Assembly (NCBI GenBank): GCA_963803575.1
Contig: CAWDMW010000002.1
Coordinates: forward strand, 1 to 64,000
Length of the DNA: 64,000 nt
Reading direction: 5' to 3'
Source: CAWDMW01 sp963803575
GTDB lineage: Bacteria; Pseudomonadota; Alphaproteobacteria; Rickettsiales; UBA998
In this document: positions 8,251-16,775 of the stretch, in pieces
Numbering within the stretch: position 1 is the stretch's first letter
Layout of the letters: each line of letters opens with the position of its first letter
Made by a program: the position numbers and the translations under genes
The notes under the pieces: model-generated
The model's input: the letters and a program-made list of their open reading frames with translations, nothing else
The model's database searches: none
What the model was told of the DNA's origin: nothing

Positions 8251-9372
8251 ATGACTGCTTTGTATATTCACTGGCCATTTTGCCGCAAAAAATGCCCCTA
8301 TTGTGACTTTAACTCACATGTGCGTTCATCAGTGGACGAGATAGCGTTCACACAAGCCTTACTAAGTGAAATGCGGTGGATGGCTGAACATGCGGGCGTA
8401 CATGACATTCATAGTATTTTTTTCGGTGGCGGCACGCCCTCACTGATGCCACCCGCTACGGTGGCAGCATTAATTGATGAAACGGCGCACCTATGGCCAG
8501 TGTCACCATCATGTGAAATCACCTTAGAAGCCAACCCAACCTCTAGTGAAGCAACGCGCTTTGTAGCATATCGTGAGGCAGGGGTAAATCGCCTGTCGCT
8601 TGGCGTGCAATCACTCCATGATACAGAATTACAGTTTTTAGGACGGGAACATTCCGCCAATGAAGCACGTAACGTGCTGGAAATGGTGCAGAAGCATTTT
8701 GCACGCTATAGTTTTGATTTGATCTATGCGCGCCCCCATCAAACGGCTGCCATGTGGGAAGCAGAATTGCACGATGCCATGCAATACGCTCGTGGCCATA
8801 TCTCACTTTACCAGCTCACCGTAGAGCCAGACACCCCCTTTGCTCGCTTATATCGCGCAGGTGGATTCATTTTGCCTTCTGATGACATAGCAGCAGACTT
8901 ATATGACGTCACACGCTCGTTATGCGAAGCACATAATCTATACTCTTACGAAATATCGAACTACGCTGCATCCGGTCAGGAAAGCCGCCATAACCTGGCT
9001 TATTGGCAGGGCGAGGATTATATTGGCATTGGTGCAGGCGCACATGGGCGCATTTATAACATGCAGGGGCAATGGGAAGCTACAGCGGCCATCAAAAGCC
9101 CTGAACGCTGGCTAGATGCGGTACAACGCCAAGGCCATGGTCTGGAAATATGTGACCCCGTACCGGATGACATACGTATGGAAGAGTATTTACTTGGTGG
9201 TTTGCGATTGAAAGGCGGCGTGTCTTACCAAAAGATCCATGCCCATATCAACCAGCAGCAATGCAGCTTAATGCAGGAGATGGGACTATTAACGTTAAAC
9301 GCTGATGCATTATCTATCACTCAGCAAGGACGATTAGTCACCGAGCGTATTATACAATGTTTATTGTCATAG
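8251..9372 (+). CDS. hemW: Radical SAM heme chaperone HemW
   Basis: 373 residues, normal for HemW. It is a radical SAM protein that binds heme and is thought to hand it to respiratory enzymes; older annotations call it an oxygen-independent coproporphyrinogen oxidase. The Fe-S cluster cysteines are in CRKKCPYC (CxxxCxxC, near residue 11), followed by FFGGGTPSL and the SLGVQSLHD strand. The C-terminal HemW domain carries YEISNYA, SRHNLAYWQGEDYIGIGAGAHG and a final winged-helix-like tail. The extra cysteine of true HemN (CxxxCxxCxC) is replaced by Asp-Phe, which supports HemW over HemN. It stands alone. Confidence 0.93.
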   Translation: MTALYIHWPFCRKKCPYCDFNSHVRSSVDEIAFTQALLSEMRWMAEHAGVHDIHSIFFGGGTPSLMPPATVAALIDETAHLWPVSPSCEITLEANPTSSEATRFVAYREAGVNRLSLGVQSLHDTELQFLGREHSANEARNVLEMVQKHFARYSFDLIYARPHQTAAMWEAELHDAMQYARGHISLYQLTVEPDTPFARLYRAGGFILPSDDIAADLYDVTRSLCEAHNLYSYEISNYAASGQESRHNLAYWQGEDYIGIGAGAHGRIYNMQGQWEATAAIKSPERWLDAVQRQGHGLEICDPVPDDIRMEEYLLGGLRLKGGVSYQKIHAHINQQQCSLMQEMGLLTLNADALSITQQGRLVTERIIQCLLS

Positions 9373-9403
9373 AAATGACATAGAATTGTGGTAATATCGT
9401 ACT

Positions 9404-9868
9404 ATGTCAGAAGGAATCTCCCCCGGCCCCGATATGGCGGCACTCAACTCAATGATGGCAAATGGTGGCAGCGGCTTTAGTCCCGGGCAGTCGTTGCTTG
9501 GCTTGCCTGCCATTGATAATGTCCGGTTAAATCTAAACCCTATGAAACCATGGGGAACCACCAGCATGTTCCCTATTCCTATGCTTGCCAGCGCGCAGGG
9601 TGATTTAAAAATGGGGCCTTTTAAATTTTTATCCAGCCTGTTTCAAGGCATGTTTGTTTCGATGAGCGACTTTTCGCGTTCTTTCGTAGGTGAAGCTAAT
9701 ATATCCGCTCCCATGATTGACGCACCCCATATGCCGGATGTGCGTATTGAGGGAATGCCTATCAGTGCAGCGTCCGTTGGCATGATTGATGTGCAAGCTC
9801 CAAACATTGAAGCACCTAAAGTACATGCTCCTTCACGTGGCACGCAACGCGATATAGAAATCTCTTAA
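9404..9868 (+). CDS. Hypothetical protein with Ala-Pro repeats
   Basis: 154 residues, family unknown. No signal peptide. A central hydrophobic patch (residues about 74-90) might be a weak membrane segment. The C-terminal third repeats short AP units at near-regular distance: NISAPMIDAPHMPDV, then VQAPNIEAPKVHAPS, which looks like an extended or fibrous tail. The N-terminus is rich in Gly, Ser, Met and Pro. It follows hemW by about 30 bases on the same strand and could be co-transcribed. Confidence 0.6.
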   Translation: MSEGISPGPDMAALNSMMANGGSGFSPGQSLLGLPAIDNVRLNLNPMKPWGTTSMFPIPMLASAQGDLKMGPFKFLSSLFQGMFVSMSDFSRSFVGEANISAPMIDAPHMPDVRIEGMPISAASVGMIDVQAPNIEAPKVHAPSRGTQRDIEIS

Positions 9869-9883
9869 CATACGATAAAACCC

Positions 9884-9913
9884 TTGACAGCCACTCAAAC
9901 CGTTTGCTACAAA
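9884..9913 (+). promoter_or_regulatory. Promoter of rpmB
   Basis: A perfect -35 TTGACA followed after 17-18 bases by CTACAA/TACAAA, a typical alphaproteobacterial -10. It lies 45 bases before rpmB. Confidence 0.7.
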
Positions 9914-9957
9914 CAGCATCTTACAAATTTACGAGTCAAACCATCTAAGGCGTCTTT

Positions 9958-10239
9958 ATGTCAAAACGTTGTGCATTAACCGGAAAAACCATTCAGTTTG
10001 GAAATAATGTGTCGCATTCACAGCGCAAGACACGTCGCCGTTTTGATCCGAACATGCAATCTGTATCACTACTTAGTGAAGCACTAGGGCAGAAAGTGAA
10101 GCTTAAAATTCCTGTGTCTACACTGCGTACTATTGAGCATAATGGTGGTATCGACCCCTACCTGCTTAGCACTTCAAACCTGAAGCTGACGGCTGAAGCA
10201 ATTGCTATAAAGAAAAAAATCGCCGCAAAAGCATCATAA
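9958..10239 (+). CDS. rpmB: Large ribosomal subunit protein bL28
   Basis: 93 residues. Component of the 50S subunit. The sequence opens MSKRCALTGK and carries the family core NNVSHSQRKTRRRFDPN followed by a basic C-terminus, all typical of the longer alphaproteobacterial L28. It has its own promoter and is not paired here with rpmE or rpmG. Confidence 0.97.
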   Translation: MSKRCALTGKTIQFGNNVSHSQRKTRRRFDPNMQSVSLLSEALGQKVKLKIPVSTLRTIEHNGGIDPYLLSTSNLKLTAEAIAIKKKIAAKAS

Positions 10240-10400
10240 GTAACGCATAGGCATCTTGCGCCTGTTACATGATTACCTACACGATACAGTAGAAATACCA
10301 AAATACTCCCTTATATCGTAACTCTATGGTTGCGTCTTGCGCGTGTGCAGCGCACAATGGCGGCTATATGGTTCGTTAACAGATACAGGGAGAACATACG

Positions 10401-11669
10401 ATGCGATCAATTCAGGATATTCAAAAAGACTGGGAAGGATCACCGCGCTGGAAAGGCGTTACACGTGATTATTCTGCAAAAGACGTGGATTCTTTGCGCG
10501 GCACGGTTCACGTAGAACACTCGCTTGCACGTCAGGGTGCCAAGAAATTATGGAATTATTTTCAAACCGATGATTACGTGAATGCATTGGGCGCGCTAAC
10601 AGGTAATCAGGCCATGCAACAAGTGAAGGCCGGTCTGAAAGGGATTTATTTATCGGGCTGGCAAGTGGCAGCAGATGCGAACTTATCGGGCAATATGTAC
10701 CCGGATCAAAGCTTGTATCCGGCGGATTCTGTGCCTGCGGTAGTGCGTCGTATCAATCGTACCTTGCTTCGCGCAGATCAGTTGCACCATGCAGAAGGGG
10801 ATGACTCTATTGACTGGATGCAACCTATTGTAGCAGATGCAGAAGCAGGATTCGGCGGGAACCTGAATGCATTTGAACTGATGAAAGACATGATCGACGC
10901 CGGTGCGGCTGGCGTCCATTTTGAAGACCAACTGGCAAGCGCTAAAAAATGCGGTCATATGGGTGGCAAGGTGTTGGTGCCAACACAGGAAGCCGTTAAT
11001 AAATTGAAGTCAGCACGGCTGGCAGCAGATATTTGCGATACACCTACCATCCTGATTGCTCGTACTGATGCGAATGGTGCATTCCTCATCACCAGTGATA
11101 TTGATGAGCAGGATAAAGAATTCGTAGTGCAGGAACGCACGCCGGAAGGGTATTTTGAGCTAAAAGGCGGACTGGATTGTGCCATTGCTCGCGGTCTGGC
11201 TTACGCCCCTTATGCAGATATGATCTGGTGTGAAACCTCTACTCCGTCACTGGAAGAGGCCAAACGTTACGCAGAAACCATCCGCAAGCAATTCCCGGAC
11301 AAAATGCTTTCCTATAATTGCTCTCCTTCCTTTAACTGGCGTAAGAATCTGGACGACATTACGATTGCCAAGTTCCAACGAGAGCTGGCTGCCATGGGAT
11401 ATAAGTTCCAGTTTATTACACTAGCAGGCTTCCATGCACTGAATTACAGCATGTTTGAGTTGGCCACCGCTTACAAGAGCAGCGGCATGACAGGTTATGT
11501 GAACCTACAGGAAAAAGAATTTGCGGCAGAGTCTAAAGGCTTTACGGCTGCTAAACACCAGCGTGAAGTCGGCACCGGTTATTTTGATGAGGTAGCACAA
11601 ATTATCACAGGCGGTAAGCTGTCTACTGCAGCCCTGAAAGGCTCCACCGAGGAAGCGCAGTTTCATTAG
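10401..11669 (+). CDS. aceA: Isocitrate lyase
   Basis: 422 residues. Splits isocitrate into succinate and glyoxylate, the first step of the glyoxylate shunt, letting the cell grow on acetate or fatty acids. The catalytic signature KKCGHMGGKVLVPT (active Cys near residue 190) is intact, as are LSGWQVAADAN near the N-terminus and the metal-site region IVADAEAGFGG. The start is set by AGGGAGAA a few bases upstream. Malate synthase, its usual partner, is not in this window. Confidence 0.97.
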   Translation: MRSIQDIQKDWEGSPRWKGVTRDYSAKDVDSLRGTVHVEHSLARQGAKKLWNYFQTDDYVNALGALTGNQAMQQVKAGLKGIYLSGWQVAADANLSGNMYPDQSLYPADSVPAVVRRINRTLLRADQLHHAEGDDSIDWMQPIVADAEAGFGGNLNAFELMKDMIDAGAAGVHFEDQLASAKKCGHMGGKVLVPTQEAVNKLKSARLAADICDTPTILIARTDANGAFLITSDIDEQDKEFVVQERTPEGYFELKGGLDCAIARGLAYAPYADMIWCETSTPSLEEAKRYAETIRKQFPDKMLSYNCSPSFNWRKNLDDITIAKFQRELAAMGYKFQFITLAGFHALNYSMFELATAYKSSGMTGYVNLQEKEFAAESKGFTAAKHQREVGTGYFDEVAQIITGGKLSTAALKGSTEEAQFH

Positions 11670-11682
11670 GCAACGTCAAATC

Positions 11683-11718
11683 AAAAAAAGCCCTTGTGGG
11701 GGGAACTTCCCACAAGGG
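11683..11718 (-). terminator. Terminator that faces the minus strand
   Basis: Perfect 10-bp stem CCCTTGTGGG/CCCACAAGGG. The A-run (AAAAAAA) is on the 5' side of the plus strand, so the T-run follows the stem only when read on the minus strand. It is thus oriented to stop a leftward transcript coming from 11719-12010, although it lies right after the plus-strand gene aceA and may also slow that transcript. Confidence 0.65.
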
Positions 11719-11798
11719 TTGGAGCATTAGCAGCTACTTAGTCGAAAAAGCCATCTTCCTAAGGGGTCGCCAGCTTCTTCGTAAAGTCGCGATCTGGT

Positions 11799-12008
11799 GT
11801 GACCCACATTAAAGTTACAGATAGTCACCAAGTCACCTGTTGCCCAAACCGTTTGGTTGCGGGGCTGAGCCAGTGCTGCATTATGGTTTCCACTGAACTT
11901 CTCTGCAATTTAATTGTTCAGAAAAAACTTACCGCCCAAGAAGTTGTAGGGAGGCACACTGAAAACATGCTTGTAAAAGCAGGCTTACTGGTTCGTGTTC
12001 CCGAATAA
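11799..12008 (+). CDS. Doubtful small ORF between two opposed terminators
   Basis: 69 residues, no recognised family, Cys-rich in the first half. It is followed immediately by a very strong plus-strand terminator, which supports a plus-strand transcript here, but no good ribosome site precedes its start. On the opposite strand an ATG-less frame of similar length (about 11741-11924) reads as protein-like (LYEEAGDPLGRWLF). The stretch may instead be a small RNA or a decayed gene. I could not match it to tmRNA, 6S RNA, SRP RNA or RNase P RNA. Confidence 0.25.
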   Translation: MTHIKVTDSHQVTCCPNRLVAGLSQCCIMVSTELLCNLIVQKKLTAQEVVGRHTENMLVKAGLLVRVPE

Positions 12009-12012
12009 CATT

Positions 12013-12213
12013 TTAATCTCCGGCACCCTTTGCCGGAGACTTTTTTTGTTGGACGTAGCGTAATTTACGCGCTGCGATCTGTGCCAAATGTTCCCGGCTT
12101 TGACGTGCATCACCGACAATCGACACTTCCTCGCCCGTCATCGCATCCACCGCACATACTTTAACAAACATGCCTTGCGGAATATATTCAATGAGTACGT
12201 TATGCTGCACCAT
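12013..12213 (-). CDS. Small conserved protein, DUF6898-like
   Basis: 66 residues. The body, with EYIPQGMFVKVCAVDAMTGEEVSIVG and a following helix ending AARKLRYVQQKK, has the shape I recall for a short alphaproteobacterial family of unknown function (DUF6898); the assignment is from memory and moderate. Its start overlaps the end of the CorC-like gene upstream by 14 bases, so it is the last gene of the aroK-aroB-corC operon and probably translated by coupling. Confidence 0.65.
   Translation of the reverse strand: MVQHNVLIEYIPQGMFVKVCAVDAMTGEEVSIVGDARQSREHLAQIAARKLRYVQQKKSPAKGAGD
12017..12047 (+). terminator. Rho-independent terminator
   Basis: Perfect 9-bp stem TCTCCGGCA/TGCCGGAGA with a 5-base loop and seven T. 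It overlaps the last codons of the convergent minus-strand gene at 12013. Confidence 0.85.
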
Positions 12214-13501
12214 GATGCGTCAGGGTCTTTTTTTCAATAATCAATTGCACAATCTGGTTTGCGCGCTTCTCATCCACCTTGAATCGGTATCCGTGCAAAG
12301 CAAAAGCGGCACCTTCATCGGGGATAGAGCGGGTTTCGTGAATCACTAATCCGGCAACAGTGGCAGCCACGTCGTCGGGCAAATTCCATTCCAGCAGACG
12401 ATTAATATCACGTATGGTGGTGGTTCCTTTTACGCGATACCCGCCTGAGGGCAAACGCTTCACCCCGGCAGTGCCTACCACATCATGTTCATCCACAATG
12501 TCCCCCACAATTTCTTCCAAAATATCTTCCAGCGTTATCACCCCCTGAGAGGCACCATACTCATTGACGACAATCGCAAAATGTCGTTTCTTTTCGCGAA
12601 ATTTATGTAATTGCTGACTGAGTGTCGTAGATTCAGGCACAAACCAGCTAGGTGACAATAATTCCAGCATATCATCAACAGACGGCTTATTATTATATGC
12701 CATCAACCGCAACATGTCTTTCACGTGTAAAATACCAATAATATTGTCCGGGTCATCTTGCCAAAAAGGTATGCGGCTATGAGCAAAGGCCATAATCTGG
12801 CGAACAATATCCGCAGAAGATTGCGACGCATCAATCATATCCATTTGCTTGCGGTGCGTCATCACGCTGGACACCTCCACATCATTCAAATCAAGAATGG
12901 AGCCAAGCATATCGCGTTCATGCTTGACCATATCTCCTTCCTGATGATGCATTTCAATGGTTCCACGAATGGCATCGGTTGCGGAAATCAGACTATCTCC
13001 ACCTTCAAAATCAATCGAGAATAAACGCAGCAACCGATTAATAAACCATTGAATACTATGCGTTACCGGGGAAAATATCCGGGTTAATGGCTCCAAAAGA
13101 GGTGCTACGAATAACGATACACGCTCTGCATAATGAAACGCAAAGGTTTTGGGTAGAATCTCAGAGAAAATCAGGACAAGCACGGTTAAAGCAAACGTAG
13201 CAAATACCACGCCTTCTTCACCAAACAGACGTATTGCCAGGCTGGTGGATAAAGCCGTGGCGGCAATATTGACGAGGTTATTACCAAGCAATATGGTGCC
13301 AATCAGTGCCTCTTTCTTCTCGCGCAATTCATTGACTTTCTTTGCGCGGCTATTGCCTTCCATTTGCAACTTATACATACGCGCACGTGACACAGCCGTT
13401 AAGCCAGTTTCCGACCCCGAGAAAAAGCCCGAGCAAATTAGCAGCACGAGAATAATGAGTAAATCCGCTATCCAGTAAGCATCTTCAACCGCTACATCCA
13501 T
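12200..13501 (-). CDS. HlyC/CorC family CBS-domain membrane protein
   Basis: 433 residues from the ATG two bases after the aroB stop; GAGGAG inside the end of aroB serves as ribosome site. Layout: N-terminal DUF21/CNNM membrane domain with about four hydrophobic spans (residues 10-190; signature GFFSGSETGLTAVSRARM), a CBS pair (about 200-330; MTHRKQMDMIDA, IIGILHVKDMLRL, VVNEYGASQGVITLEDILEEIVGDI) and the CorC_HlyC domain at the C-terminus. Members bind adenine nucleotides and are linked to magnesium efflux or tolerance. The order aroK-aroB-this gene is common in alphaproteobacteria. Confidence 0.9.
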   Translation of the reverse strand: MDVAVEDAYWIADLLIILVLLICSGFFSGSETGLTAVSRARMYKLQMEGNSRAKKVNELREKKEALIGTILLGNNLVNIAATALSTSLAIRLFGEEGVVFATFALTVLVLIFSEILPKTFAFHYAERVSLFVAPLLEPLTRIFSPVTHSIQWFINRLLRLFSIDFEGGDSLISATDAIRGTIEMHHQEGDMVKHERDMLGSILDLNDVEVSSVMTHRKQMDMIDASQSSADIVRQIMAFAHSRIPFWQDDPDNIIGILHVKDMLRLMAYNNKPSVDDMLELLSPSWFVPESTTLSQQLHKFREKKRHFAIVVNEYGASQGVITLEDILEEIVGDIVDEHDVVGTAGVKRLPSGGYRVKGTTTIRDINRLLEWNLPDDVAATVAGLVIHETRSIPDEGAAFALHGYRFKVDEKRANQIVQLIIEKKTLTHHGAA

Positions 13502-13503
13502 GT

Positions 13504-14613
13504 TCAAATAAACTCCTCAAACACCGCTTCCACCATGTCTGCATCAACATTATACGCCATCGTCGCTTGTCCAATCTGGTTCAGTACGACAAAATTTAGA
13601 CGGCTATGGCTGGATTTTTTGTCTTGATACGTATGGTACATTAATGTCTCAGCATCCCACGGCTTTCGGTGCTGCAAATCTGACAAGCGACATGGCAACC
13701 CAACAGCATTGTAATGACTAGTTAGTGTATGCATCATCGCGCGAGTCACCGAGTGACCAAGCCGTACCGATAATTCCATTGCCATTAAGCATCCAAGCGC
13801 CACTGCCTCACCATGTAGTACAGAACCATTATACCCTGCTTCACGCTCAATAGCGTGTCCAAATGTATGCCCTAAGTTCAATAATGCACGTTTTCCTTTC
13901 TCGCGTTCATCCGCAGACACAATAGCCGCTTTCATCTCGCAGCATGTTTGAATAATGCGGATGCGGCTTTCATGATCGCCTTGCAGCAACAAATGGCCGG
14001 ACTCCAGCAATTCCTGGTAAAATGTTTCATTACCCAGCAACCCGTATTTGATGATTTCTGCATATCCAGCAAGCAATTCCCGCTTTGGCAGGCTATCTAG
14101 CGTGTCGGTATCCGTAATCACGGCTTGAGGCTGGTAGAAAGACCCAATAAGGTTTTTACCATAGTGCGTGTTGATGCCTGTCTTCCCGCCCACAGAACTA
14201 TCCACTTGTGCCAGCAATGTGGTTGGCACCTGAATAAAGGGTACACCACGCAGCAGCACTGACGCCGCAAATCCGGTAATGTCACCAATCACGCCGCCTC
14301 CTAAAGCGATCAGCGTTGTTTGGCGGTCTGGATGATAGCTTAGCAAGTCATCGCATAATGTTTCAAAATGACTGAAAGATTTTGTTGCCTCGCCAGCAGG
14401 TAATATAATCACATGCGTGTCTTTATTCAGCTCAGACAATGCATTAAGCAGTGCGTCACCATAATGCTTATGCACCTGTTCGTCTGTCACAATAATTACC
14501 TTACTCCCTTTGATGTAAGGCTTAGCCAGCTTTTCTGCTTGCGCTATAGCTCCCTGCTGAACGAAAATAGGGTAGCTATGGCTGGCCGTATCAATATGTA
14601 GCACCTCATCCAT
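13504..14613 (-). CDS. aroB: 3-dehydroquinate synthase
   Basis: 369 residues. Second step of the shikimate pathway: closes DAHP into 3-dehydroquinate using NAD and a divalent metal. Seen: the NAD-binding GGGVIGDITGFAASVLLRG, the VPTTLLAQVDSSVGGKTGIN block, and metal-binding residues in the RALLNLGHTFGHAIE and LHGEAVALG stretches. The start codon overlaps the aroK stop (TGATG), which indicates translational coupling. Confidence 0.97.
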   Translation of the reverse strand: MDEVLHIDTASHSYPIFVQQGAIAQAEKLAKPYIKGSKVIIVTDEQVHKHYGDALLNALSELNKDTHVIILPAGEATKSFSHFETLCDDLLSYHPDRQTTLIALGGGVIGDITGFAASVLLRGVPFIQVPTTLLAQVDSSVGGKTGINTHYGKNLIGSFYQPQAVITDTDTLDSLPKRELLAGYAEIIKYGLLGNETFYQELLESGHLLLQGDHESRIRIIQTCCEMKAAIVSADEREKGKRALLNLGHTFGHAIEREAGYNGSVLHGEAVALGCLMAMELSVRLGHSVTRAMMHTLTSHYNAVGLPCRLSDLQHRKPWDAETLMYHTYQDKKSSHSRLNFVVLNQIGQATMAYNVDADMVEAVFEEFI

Positions 14614-15182
14614 CAGGCAACACCTTCTGACAAGGTGACATCATTGATATATTCGCTGATATTTTCTGGCACAGGAATATTTAAGGCGTGCAAAATATTC
14701 GTGACAATCTCCTCATGCGTCCCCTCATCACTATCAATCGTGATGTCTGCTTTAGCATATTGCGGGTTTCTCTCATCCATCATTTTGGATAAAATCGCTT
14801 TCTTGTCGCCATGTTCCAGCAACGGGCGGGTGTTTTTGCGCGCTACCCGATCCACCAGCACGTCAATATCTGCTCTTAGCCAGATGGAATCTGCATAGCG
14901 ACGTGTCATAGCGCGTACATCTTCATTCATCCATGCCCCACCACCTGTAGCCAGCACTTTAGGTTCATTATTCGTAAGTAAGCGCGTAATGACCCGCTTT
15001 TCCAAATCCCGAAAAATGGCTTCACCATGAATATAGAACAGGTCTGATACGCTACACCCCGCTGCTTCCGTAATTTCGTCGTCAGAATCGCAAAACGCAA
15101 TATCGAGTGTTTTTGCCAGCCTTCGACCAATGGTAGATTTGCCTGCGCCCATCAATCCTACCAATACAATGATTTTTTCCAT
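14613..15182 (-). CDS. aroK: Shikimate kinase
   Basis: 189 residues from the chosen ATG (MEKIIVLVG); a GTG start at 15215 would add 11 residues that do not match the family. Phosphorylates shikimate at O3 with ATP. Walker A GLMGAGKST (near residue 9), the shikimate-binding DSDDEI, the R in FRDLEKRV and the GGGAW motif are intact, followed by the lid with ARKNTRPLL. First gene of the aroK-aroB-corC-small gene operon. Confidence 0.96.
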   Translation of the reverse strand: MEKIIVLVGLMGAGKSTIGRRLAKTLDIAFCDSDDEITEAAGCSVSDLFYIHGEAIFRDLEKRVITRLLTNNEPKVLATGGGAWMNEDVRAMTRRYADSIWLRADIDVLVDRVARKNTRPLLEHGDKKAILSKMMDERNPQYAKADITIDSDEGTHEEIVTNILHALNIPVPENISEYINDVTLSEGVA

Positions 15183-15279
15183 GGGGCTACCATATAACAT
15201 GTTTAATTGTTGCACAATATCACAGATGCTATTACCAGTATCTTTATATCATAAAACGAAACTGAAGGATTACGCTGAT

Positions 15280-15438
15280 ATGCCAAAGAACACATCAAAA
15301 CGCTACCCTATCGTATTATTTATCTTATTTGTTGTGATTGTTGCTTTTGTGTCTCTTGGTGCGCTGAATCTGGCACCCACATCTGGTGAAGCACGTATTA
15401 CCACCAATACTGACCAGTTATTGAAAAGAAGTAAATAA
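15280..15438 (+). CDS. Single-span membrane microprotein
   Basis: 52 residues: a short basic N-terminus (MPKNTSKRYP), one membrane span (about residues 11-31), then a short polar tail ending LLKRSK. GAAGGAT upstream is a plausible ribosome site. Divergent from aroK. Family not recognised. Confidence 0.55.
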   Translation: MPKNTSKRYPIVLFILFVVIVAFVSLGALNLAPTSGEARITTNTDQLLKRSK

Positions 15439-15522
15439 TACTGGCATCTCTATCCTATCATGCTTATGATAATGACTATCAGACTATAAAATTCGTGACA
15501 TACGTGCAGGAGACGCCAGACA

Positions 15523-15783
15523 GTGGGATCATTCGTTGACAAGCTTATTTCCAAAAAAGGGCATTTGATACATAAATTAAAGGCCAAAGACTCTACAGGG
15601 CAATGGGCATATTACTTTGTGTTGGTGGAACAAAGCAAAGAACAATCCTTCATGAGCGCACTGGAAGCAAATGAGTCTATTGATCTGGAAGATTATGGGC
15701 GCGTGATTGCGTCCAATTATGGTGAAGAACCATCTGATGACATCAAGAAGATGCTGAAAGAAAAATACGGGTTTGATGTATAG
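15523..15783 (+). CDS. Small soluble protein, function unknown
   Basis: 86 residues starting with GTG, supported by GGAG ten bases upstream. Mixed alpha/beta composition with GQWAYYFVLVE and an acidic C-terminus (EEPSDDIKKMLKEKYGFDV). The pattern (a short strand-rich start then DYGRVIASNYGEEPS) resembles small conserved hypothetical proteins of alphaproteobacteria, but I cannot name the family. Confidence 0.6.
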   Translation: MGSFVDKLISKKGHLIHKLKAKDSTGQWAYYFVLVEQSKEQSFMSALEANESIDLEDYGRVIASNYGEEPSDDIKKMLKEKYGFDV

Positions 15784-16033
15784 CAGATGTAACTTAGGCC
15801 ATTGGCTATAAACATACCTTGGCTGATCCTCGCACTTCAGTTTGGTCATCTTTTTATAAACTGGTTGCACAAGCACGGTTCTAATGCTACGTTAATATTG
15901 TTATATCGTTTCTTTTACTAAAAAGAAGCTTTTCGAATTCGCTGACTACAGATCAGCTTACCTGCCTTAAATAGGTTTTCTACAGCCCCGTACATAACGC
16001 GGTTGTAACTAACTTTATTTTAGGACAAAAAAA

Positions 16034-16150
16034 ATGACTAACATAACTGGTTTTAACGGTTTCCAAGTTCCTCAGGTTATTCGCGCATGTGTGTTTGAGG
16101 CTTTTCGCCCCAAGCACACATGCGCGAATAACCTGAGGAATTGTAAATGA
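16034..16150 (+). CDS. Very short ORF carrying a long perfect hairpin
   Basis: 38 codons (MTNITGFNGFQ to NNLRNCK) with AGGAC nine bases before the ATG. More than half of it is the inverted repeat at 16067-16142, so the peptide may be incidental. It could be the leader of the gene at 16248, or the remnant of a gene broken by a fold-back duplication. Confidence 0.25.
   Translation: MTNITGFNGFQVPQVIRACVFEAFRPKHTCANNLRNCK
16068..16140. repeat. 26-bp perfect inverted repeat with 21-base loop
   Basis: Left arm 16068-16093 and right arm 16115-16140 are exact reverse complements (core CAGGTTATTCGCGCATG). The loop 16094-16114 has weak internal pairing (GGC/GCC). Transcribed, this would form one of the most stable hairpins in the window. 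No T-run follows, so it is not a standard terminator. Confidence 0.9.
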
Positions 16151-16247
16151 AAGCGGGGTTTGTTCAGATTCGCCTGTCCTTCGTTGCCATCAAGCAACGA
16201 TTGTAGGATATGGACGATATCCCGGACTAGAGGTTCTAATTGTTTCC

Positions 16248-16580
16248 ATGAAGGGAACAATATACAGGCCAGACGGCAAGGTTTACAATCTTCCGCTATC
16301 GTGGGATCTTCAAGAGCTTCAAAAGCTCTTCAATGAAGAAATTGCACAGCCTGAATACCCTCACGAAGACTTGTGTCAGTTCTGGCAGTTGTTTGAAGCT
16401 GCTAGAACGTCTAACTATACAAATGCATACGAAAATCCGTACGCATTTGCAGACGCACTAATTGACATTGATGGCTTTAGGTATTTGCCTGAAAGCAAGC
16501 ATTTACCCATAAGCCCGCTAATCCCAAGTTTTTATAACCCCAACAAAGAGTGTTGGGATTGGCCGAAAAACTATTGTTAA
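16248..16580 (+). CDS. Hypothetical protein, function unknown
   Basis: 110 residues, rich in Tyr, Asn, Trp and Pro (ENPYAFADALIDIDGFRYLP; CWDWPKNYC). No signal peptide or membrane span. AT-richer than neighbouring housekeeping genes and closed by its own terminator, which fits a small accessory gene. The hairpin at 16068-16140 lies about 100 bases upstream. Family not recognised. Confidence 0.55.
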   Translation: MKGTIYRPDGKVYNLPLSWDLQELQKLFNEEIAQPEYPHEDLCQFWQLFEAARTSNYTNAYENPYAFADALIDIDGFRYLPESKHLPISPLIPSFYNPNKECWDWPKNYC

Positions 16581-16596
16581 TTTAATTACATATATT

Positions 16597-16633
16597 CTGC
16601 ATTTTGTCACAGAACAAAAGCAGGATTTTTTTT
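16597..16633 (+). terminator. Rho-independent terminator
   Basis: CTGC, one-base bulge, TTTTGT pairing with ACAAAA, GCAG, then eight T. Closes the gene ending at 16580. Confidence 0.85.
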
Positions 16634-16775
16634 ATTCTATCTGTAAATTTTTTTGGCAAACAATATTTTGGCACGCCCTAAGCCTGCCTTTATATAACGT
16701 CATTGGTTTAGCTATCGTGGCTTGATGAGTACCCGCCTTATAGTATGTATCGTTACATGATAAGGATACATTTTA

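Noticed and set aside
11670..12012. tmRNA, 6S RNA or SRP RNA in the gap after aceA
   Set aside because: None of their conserved cores (tRNA-like ends, tag frame, GGAAGGAAGCAG-type loop) could be found.
16072..16260. 62-codon minus-strand frame across the long hairpin
   Set aside because: Arises from the inverted repeat itself; no ribosome site.
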